From contig OZ022505.1 in NCBI GenBank assembly GCA_963989385.1, forward strand, positions 57,787,737-57,851,736: a stretch of DNA of 64,000 bases. The letters run 5' to 3'. Positions within the stretch are counted from its first letter, which is position 1. The number at the start of each line of letters is the position of its first letter. Shown piece after piece: positions 26,101 to 35,100 of the stretch. The position numbers and the translations under genes are program-made. This DNA comes from Ctena decussata. Taxonomy: Eukaryota > Mollusca > Bivalvia > Lucinida > Lucinidae. The notes under the pieces were generated by a model. It did no database searches and was not told where the DNA came from. It saw only the letters and a program-made list of their open reading frames with translations.

Positions 26101-29100
26101 GGATCACATGACCAAGATGGCCGCCATGCCCATATATAGTAGAAACCTTTCAAAAATCTTCTTCTCCAGAACCAAAAGCCCTATGACCTTGAAACTTGGT
26201 ATGTATCATTGGGCATGCGGGCCCATAATAGTGTATGCAAATCATGACCTTGCGTTGACCTTGACCTAGTTTACGGCATGGTCAACTTTGATACGTTAGG
26301 CTTTTATATGGGAAAATGCTTAAACAGTGGATTTCTCAGAAAATATTAATGTCTAAGGTACAATACTTGGTATACATGGTCGACTAAATGACCAGATGAA
26401 GATATTATGTCACTACAGGTCAAGGTCATTCCGTCGGACCATCCGTCGTCAAGATTTTCGAACATCTTCTCCTCTGAAACCTCTGGGCTAATTGAAGCCA
26501 AATTTCATATGGAGTCTTAGTGGGATAGGCGAACGAAATTTTATACCCAAGGTCTGGGTCACATGACCAAGATGTCCACCATGCCCATATATAGTAGAAA
26601 CCTTTCAAAAATCTTCTTCTCCAGAACTAAAAGGCCTATGACCTTGAAACTTGGTATGTAGCTTTGGGCATGCGGGCCCATCATTGTTTATACAAATGAT
26701 GACCTTGCGTTGACCTTGACCTAATTTACGACTAGTCAACTTTGGTATGTTAGGCTTTTATATGGGAAAACGCTTATATAGTGGATTTCTTAGAAACTAT
26801 TTAAGTCTAAGGTACAATATGTGGTATATATGGTCAACTAAATGACCAGATGAAGATATTATGTCACTGAAGGTCAAAGTCATTTTGTCGGTTTGTCCGT
26901 CACCAAGATTTTCAAACATCTTCTCCTCTGAAACCAATGGGGAGATTGAAGCCAAATTTCATATGGTGTCTCAGTGGGATAGGGGAACTAAAGTTTATAC
27001 CGGGGGGCTTGGCTACATGACCAAGATGTCCACCATGCCCATATATGGTAAAAAAACTTCAAAAATCTTCTTCTCTAGAACCAAAAGGCCTATGACTTTG
27101 AAACTTGGTATGTAGCATCGGGCATGCTGGCTCATCATAGTTTGTACAAATCATGACCATGCGTTGACCTCGAATTAATTTACGACATCGTCAACTTTGG
27201 TACGTTAGGCTTTTACATGGGAAAACGCTTGTACAGTGGATTTCTCAGAAACTATTTAAGTCTAAGGTACAATACATGGTATATATGGTCAACTAAATGA
27301 CCAGATGAAGATATTATGTCACTGAAGGTCAAGGTCATTTTGTCTGTCTGTCCGTCATCAAGATTTTCAAAACATCTACTCCTCTGAAACCACTGGTCTG
27401 ATTGAAGCAAAATTTCATATGGAGTCTAAGTGTGATCAGGGAATAAAAGTTTGTTCTCAGGGTCTTGACCAAGATGGCCGCCATACCCGTATATGGTAAG
27501 AACCCTTCAAAATCTTCTTCTCCAAAACCAAAAGGTGTATGACCTTGAAACTTGGTATGTAGCTTTGGGCACTCAAGCCCATCATAGTTTATACAAATGA
27601 TCGTGCGTTGACCTTGACCTAATTTATGACACTGTCAACTTTGGTACATTATGTAGTCTTAGATAATATTTTACATCAGATTTGGTAATAAGTTATACAG
27701 ACAAATTGTTGGTATTCCGATGGGTACAAACTGTGCTCCTCTTGTGGCCGATTTGTTTTTATTTTGTTATGAAAGAGATTTCATGACTTCTCTTTCTGTT
27801 GATAATCAAGCTGATATCATTTAGGCATTAAACTCAACCTCTAGATATTTAGACGATCTTCTGAATATTGATAATCCTTATTTTGAAAGCATGGTCAACC
27901 AAATTTACCCACCTGAACTTAAACTGAATAAAGCTAATACTTCAGATACCGAGGCCCCCTTTTTGGATTTACATCTATCTATTTCTAACGGTTTCGTATC
28001 TTCTAAAATTTATGATAAACGTGATGACTTTGACTTTGATATAGTTAATTTTCCATTTTTGGATGGTGACGTTCCACGTCGTCCCTCTTATGGAGTGTAT
28101 ATTTCTCAACTTATAAGATTTGCTAGAGTGTGTAGTCATGTAGATGACTTTAATGCTCGTAATAAATGTTTAAATGCTAAACTTCTTCAACAGGGCTATC
28201 GGTATCATAAGCTTAGAAAGGCTTTTTCTAAATTCTATCGCAGACACCATGAATTGGTTTCAAAATTTGATGTCGGATTAAAATTTCTTTTACACAGAGG
28301 CCTATCGGAACCAGAATTTTATGGTGACTTAGTATACAAATTCAAAAAGATTAAGGGTAGGACTGATTTTTAGCTCACCTGAGCCGAAGGCTCCGGGGGA
28401 GCTTTAAGTATGGACAGGCTTCGTTCTATTCTATTCAATTGTCTATCTTCGTCCGTCCACAATTTCAAACGACTTCTCCTCTGAAACCGGTGGGCCGATT
28501 GCAATCAAATTTCATATGTACCCTCCTGGGACCTTAGGAACAAAAAGTTGTTCAAACGGTCCTGGTCACATGACCAACATGGCCGCCTCGCTTATATATG
28601 GTAAAAAGCTTTAAAAATCTTCTTCTTCAGAACCAACGGGCTGATGGCCTTTAAACTTAGTATGTAGCAACTGGTACGCAAGTACAACCAAGATTGTTCA
28701 AATTATGACCATGGGTTGACCTTGACCTTTTTTACGGCAATGTCAAATTTGCTTTCTGGTGCTTTTATATGGGAAAATGCTAGAACATAAGATTTCATGG
28801 GAAGTTTAGAAGATTTCGGGCTAAAAATTGGTGTCTGCATTCATCTTAATGAGTGCATGAAGATCTATGAGTACAAGAGGTCAAGGTCATTCTTTGACCT
28901 TTGACCCAGAACTCTCATATTTTGACAATTTCAAACAATCTCCTCAAAAGCCATTGGGCCAATTGAAACCAAATTTCATATAGAGCCTCCAGGGGTTGAG
29001 GGAACAAAAATTTATTCATACGGTCCAGGTCACATGACCAACATGGCCGCCACGCCCATATATGGTAAAAACCTAAAACAATCTTCTTCTCCAGAACCAA

Positions 29101-32100
29101 TATGCCGATAGCCTTGAAACTTAGTATGTAGCATTGGGTGCACAAGTACTACGAAGATTGTTCAAATTATGACCTTGACCGTTTTTACAGTAAGGTCAAG
29201 TTTGCTTCCTTGTGCTTTTATATGTTAAAATGCTAGAACATAAGATATCTTGGAAACTGTTGAAAATTTTGGGCTAAAAATTGGTATCTACAGTCATCTT
29301 AATGAGTATATGAAGTTTTATGAGTACAAAAGGTCGAGGTCATTCTTTGACCTTTGACCCAGAACTTATATTTTGACAATTTCAAACAATCTCCTCAAAA
29401 GCCACTGGGCCAATTGTCCTTAAATTTCATGTAGCGCCCCCAGGGGTTGAGGGAACAAAAATTTATTCATGTGGTCCAGGTCACATGACCAATGTGGCCT
29501 CGATGCCCATATATGGTAAAAACCTTCAAAAATCTTCTGCTCCAGAATCGATTGACTGATGGCATTGAAACTTTGGATGTAGCCTCGCATACTCGAGTAC
29601 TATCAAGATTGTTGTAATCATGACCTTGGGTGACCTTGACCTTTTTTACGGCAAGGTCAAATATGGGAAAATGCTAGAACATAAGATTTCATGGTAAGTT
29701 TTGAAGATAAAGGCCGAAAAATTGTATATAAAGTCATCTTAAAGAGAACATGAAGATTTATGAGTACAAGAGGTGAAGGTCATTCTTTGACCTAGAACTC
29801 TCATGTTTTGACAATTTCAAACAATCTCCTCAAAAACCACAGGGCCAATTGTAACTTAATTTCATATAGAGCATCCAGGGGTTGAGGGAATGAAAATTTG
29901 TTCAAACAGTCCAGGTCACATGACCAACATGGCCCCCATGCCCATATATTATGGTAAAAAACTATAAAAATCTTCTTCTCCAGAACCAATTGACCGATGG
30001 TCTTAAAACTTGGTATGTAGCATTGGGTACACCAGTACTATCAAGATTTTTCAGAATGATGTCCTTGCATTGACCTCGACCATTTACGGCGACGTCAGAT
30101 ATGGGAAAATGCTAGAACATAAGATTTCATTGGAAGTTTTGAAGATGTTGGCCTAAAAATTGGTATTTTCCTTCGTCTTCATGAGGTCATGAAGAATCAG
30201 GAGTACAAGAGGTCAAGGTCATTCTTTGACCTTTGATCAAGATCTCTCATATTTTGACATTTTCAGACATTTCCTCAAAAGCCAAAGGGCCAATTGTAAA
30301 CACATTTCATATAGAGCCTCCAGGGGTTGATTGAACAAAAATTTGTTCAAACGGTCCAGGTCACATGACCAACATGGCCGCCATACCCATTTATGGTATA
30401 AAACTTTAATATTTTTCTTCTCCAGAACCAATAGACTTACAGTCTTGAAACTTTGTAAGTAGCATAGAATACTAGAGTACTACCAAGACTGTTCAAATGA
30501 TGACCGGGGGTTTACCTTGACTTTTTTACGGGAAAATGCCAGAACATAAGATTTCATGGAAAGTTTAGAAGATTTTGGCCTAAAAATGGTATGTATTGTT
30601 GTCTTAATGAGTACATGAAGATTTATGAGTACAAAAGGTCATGGTCATTCTTTGACTTTTGACCCAAGACTAATATTTTGACAATTTCAGACGTAAGAAA
30701 AACCCACTTTGCCAATTCTTCAGGTGAGCGATTCAGGGCCTCATGGTCCTCTTGTTCTGATCAATTCCGAAAAATAATAATACGTTACAAACGTATTGGC
30801 TATAATTTAAATGTTATGCGACAGTCTGCATGCTTAGTGATTAACCCAATCACGGTTGATAACTTTGCTGCACTCTTTAATTGCACACCGGGGGATCGGG
30901 CGTCAGACTCTATGATGGTCCCGACCTAAAGCTATATATTTTAGTTGGTTGGGACCGGAGCCTTTTTGTCTGTTGCTTGGTCCACCGGGGCTCAACTGGT
31001 GACTTTCTTTTGCTTCAGATTTCCAGTGGGGTTGTTTGGCAGGACAGGGATCTCCACCTGTCAGACGGCCCGTTGTATCTGTTGAGTCCTCGTCTTTGCT
31101 TCTTCATGGTGTTGAAATTTGATTTATGTGTTTACCTTGATGATTCATTGACGAGTTAGAGGGTTATCATGCGAACCGAACAACCAACTAAATGTTTTGT
31201 ACCACTTCAGATACTGAGGGTGAGGTTGGGCCTGTAAAATCGATTTAAGCCTCCCCAGTAATTCATTACTGACCGTTCCAAGGCGGTAGTTCTGTTGTGG
31301 TTCTCTGTTGCCTGTTTTTGGTGTCAGAGTTTCTGTGATGTTTTACCTTATGTATGTTCTTATTATTTTTGGTTCGGTTTGGGTTGCTGAGTGGACACCT
31401 TTTGGGAACAAGCTGCTCACTCGGTTGGCCATGTGTTCTCTGTATCTTGATTATTTGTAATCTTAGTTGTTTCCAACTATGGTTTGAGGGCTGGATTTGG
31501 ATTTGGATTGTTTCAGTTCCTGGTCTTTGCATACTTTTTACTTTTTTTTATATGGGAAAATGCTTAAACAGTGGATTTTTCAGAAACTATTTAAGTCTAA
31601 GGTGCAATATTTGGTATATATGGTTGACAAAATGACCAGATGAAGATATTTTGTCGTTAAAGGTCAAGGTCATTCTTTGACTTTTGTACAAGGTCATTGA
31701 GATTCTGTCACCCGTCAACATTTTTAAACATCTTCTCAGAGGCCACTAGGGTCAATTGAAGCCATATTTCATATGGAGCTTCACCGGCTTAAAGGATCCA
31801 TAGTTTGTTCAGATGGTCTTGGTCACTTGACCAAGATGGCCACCGTGCCCATATATGGTAAAAACTCTTCAAACGTCTTTGTTTCGAGAACCAAAAGGCC
31901 TATAACCTTGAAACTTGGTACCGGTATGTAGCATTGGGCACGCAGGCCCATCATAGTTTATACAAATGATTACTGTATTTCATATGGAGCTTTAATACTG
32001 GGTCAAAGGAATCAAAGTTTGTTCAGATGGTCATGGTCGTATGAACATGGTGGCCGCCACACCCATTTATGATAAAAGCCCTTCAGAAATATTTGTGCAG

Positions 32101-35100
32101 AAACAAAGGCCCAGTGACCTTGTGGCTTGGTATATAGAATTGGGACTCAACATTAATCCCCAAGGGAGGGGTCCCTGCCCTGGTGCTATATACATGTATA
32201 AAAGCATGAAAATATATACCAGGACCAAGTGTCAGGTGAGCTACAGGACCATTGGTCCTCTGGTTTTAAGATTTTAATTTTGCTTATGTTTCCAATATCC
32301 TTTGATGAAGCCTGTTGGTATGTGCCTAGATTTACTTACAGATTCAAGCAGAAGACTTATCATCATCTAGATGCTGCTGCTGACCTAAGGTCAAGGTCAC
32401 AGACTTAAACATTTGCGTAAAAGTTTTGCGTTAAGTTATAGTCTTCTTTTATATTTCTTATATCCTTTGAGGGAACCTTCTCATATTTGACTAGGGTTAC
32501 TTTTAGGTTCATACAGAGTAGTTTACATCATCTGGATGCTGCTGCTTACCAAAGGCCAAGGTCACAGGCTTGTGGATTTGCGTTAAAGTTTTGCGTTAAG
32601 TTTATATTCTTTGCTATATTTCCAACATCCTTCAATGAAACCTTTTGATATATGACTAGGTTTACTTAAATGTTCATGCAGAATACTTGACATCATTTTG
32701 ATGCTGCTGCTGACCTATGGTCAAGGTCACAGACTTAAGCATATGTGTTTAAGTTTTGTGTTAAGTTTATATTCTTCTTTTGTATTTCCAATATCCTTTG
32801 ATAGAACCTTTTGATATTTGATTAGGTTTATTTTAGGTTCACAGCTGCTTACCAAAGGTCAGGGTCACAGACTCACAGTATCCAAACGCACTGTACCAGC
32901 TCTTCTGGTTTTCATAGCGTTGAATCGAGGGTACAAACATTCGCTGATAACCAGTAGTTGGAAATCATTATATTTTGAGTTTTTGTCCAGAATCTGCTGC
33001 TTCATTTATAGTTATTCAGCTTTGAAAATGTAAAGAGGTATGTTTAATATAAATTGCTATTCGGTCTTTTACTTTATTGCCCTGTACAATGTCGTGTATG
33101 GGTGGATAGTAATGAGTACAGTATTCAAATCGCCCTTGGCATGACTCTAAAACCATTTTGAGCTTTTTAGCTCACCTGAGCCTTTAGGCTCATAGGTGAG
33201 CTTATAGTATAGCCAGGCATCCGTCGTCCGTCCGTCGTCAACATTTTCAAACATCTTCTCCTCTGAAACCACTTGGCTGATTAAAACCATATTTCATATG
33301 GAGCCTACCTAGGTCGGGGGAACGAAAGTTTGTTCCGGGTATCTGGGTCACATGACGAAGATGGCCGCCACGCCCATATATGGTAAAAACCTTTCAAAAA
33401 TCTTCTTCTCCAGAACCAAAAGGCCTGTGACCTTGAAACTTGATATGTAGCATCAGGCATGCGGGCCCATCATAGTTATACAAATGATGACCTTGCTAGG
33501 ACCTTGACCTAATTTATGACATGGTCAACTTTGGTACGTTAGGCTTTTATATGGGAAAACGCTTAAACAGTGGATTTCTCAGAAACTATTTAGGTCTAAG
33601 GTACAATACATGGTATACATGGTCAACTAAATGAAAAAATGAAGATATTATGTCGCTAAAGGTCAAGGTCATTCGGTCCGTCCATCCGTCGTCAAGATTT
33701 TCAAACATCTTCTCCTCTAAAACCGCTGGGCCGATTAAAGCCAAATTTCATATGGAGTCTTAGTGGGATGGAGGAACGAAAGTTTATATGCGGGGTCTGG
33801 CATTCGGAACTCCTCGGCCAATTCAGTGAATCAGACCTCGGGCGTATGTAAGGCGGAGCAATATGCAGCAAAATCCAACATTTTGTTGTTCGGCCGAAAG
33901 TATACGCCGAAGCCGTAGATCTCTATGTCTACGAATGATAATTAATTCTCGACCTGCGACCTTTTTCAGCTGTTCACGGACATCCATTTAATGCTTTGCT
34001 GTTGTTAAAACAAAATAGTCGATTATTAAATGACGAGACAGATAATGCATTTGTTTCTTCTCATTTTATTATTTACTCGGTGCGACAGTGCGGCCATCTT
34101 TGTTTATGTCGTTGTTCCTAACAACAGTCGTGTGACGTAAGTAGTCCCACGTCATACATCCGAGGTTGATTCACGGAATTGGCCGAGCGGTGTTCCGATT
34201 GGGGGTCTGGGTCACATGACCAAGATGGCCGCCATGCCCATATATGGTAAAAACCCTTCAAAAATCTTCTTCTCTAGAACCAAAAGGCCTATGACCTTGA
34301 AACTTGGTATGTAGCATCAAGCATGCGGGCCCATCATAATTTGTACAAATGATGACCTTGCGATGACTTTCACCTAATTTATGACATGGTCAACTTCGAA
34401 ACCTTAGGCTTTTATATGGGAAATCGCCTAAACAATGGATTTCTCAGAAACTGTTTAAGTCTAAAGTATAATATTTGGTATATATTGTCAACTAAATGAA
34501 CAAATGATGAAATTTTGTCACTAAAGGTCAAGGTCATTCGGTCCGTCCATCCGTCATCAAGATTTTCAAACATCTTCCCCTCTTAAACCACCGGGTCGAT
34601 TGAAGCCAAATTTCATGTGGAGTCCCAGTGGGATGGGGGATGAAAGTTTAGACGCCGGGTCTGGGTCACATGACCAAGATGGCCGCCATGCCCATATATG
34701 GTAAAAACATTTCAAAATTTTTTTTCTCCAAAACCAAGAGGCCTATGACCTTGAAACTTGGTATGTAGCCATGGGCATGCGGGCCCATTATAGTTTGTAC
34801 AAATGATGACCTTGCAATGACCTTGACCTTTATGACATAGTCAACTTTGGTATGTTAGGCTTTATATGGGAAAACGCTTAAACAATGGATTTCTCAGAAA
34901 CTATTTAAGCCTAAGGTACAATACTTGGTATAAATGAACAAATGGAGATGTTATGTCACTTAAGGTCAAGGTCATTCGGTCCTTCCATATGTCGTCAAGA
35001 TTTTCAAACATCTTCTCCTCTGAAACGACTGGGCCGACTAAAGCCAAATTTCATACGGAGTCTCAGTGGGATAGGCGAACGAAATTTTATACCCAAGGTC

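Larger units (their letters stand above)
27650..31545 (+). mobile_element. RT retroelement nested in element A (5'-truncated)
   Basis: It lies between GGTACATTA (27649) and TATATGGG (31547), which are adjacent in intact 455-bp units. It contains the C-terminal half of a reverse transcriptase, an untranslated tail of about 600 bp and the tail that recurs alone at 643-762. Its length includes the 2383-bp element B. The 5' part is missing, as usual for truncated target-primed insertions. Related RTs are widespread in mollusc genomes; the clade was not resolved here. Confidence 0.85.
25025..32263 (+). mobile_element. Hairpin-ended tandem-repeat element A (split by nested insertion)
   Basis: It starts AGCTCACCTGAACC...GGCTCATAGGTGAGCT (a 5' hairpin), continues with (TCCG)n-like sequence and then about six units of about 455 bp (repeat starts near 25120, 25541, 25998, 26453, 26907 and 27362). 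It resumes after the nested retroelement at about 31546 and ends TCAGGTGAGCTACAGGACC...GGTCCTCTGG (a 3' hairpin). The termini AGCTCACCTGA and TCAGGTGAGCT are inverted and TT flanks both sides. Inverted ends, a 3' hairpin, internal tandem units and TT insertion fit a non-autonomous Helentron-like (HINE) element by inference; no Rep-helicase was seen. Confidence 0.8.

Noticed and set aside
25495..27115. Recurrent 84-residue open frames (MSLKVKVI...MTLKLGM) in several 455-bp units, also at 34953 and 35475
   Set aside because: They arise because the tandem units are alike; other units have stops or shifts in the same place, and the frame crosses non-coding landmarks of the repeat. No evidence of selection.
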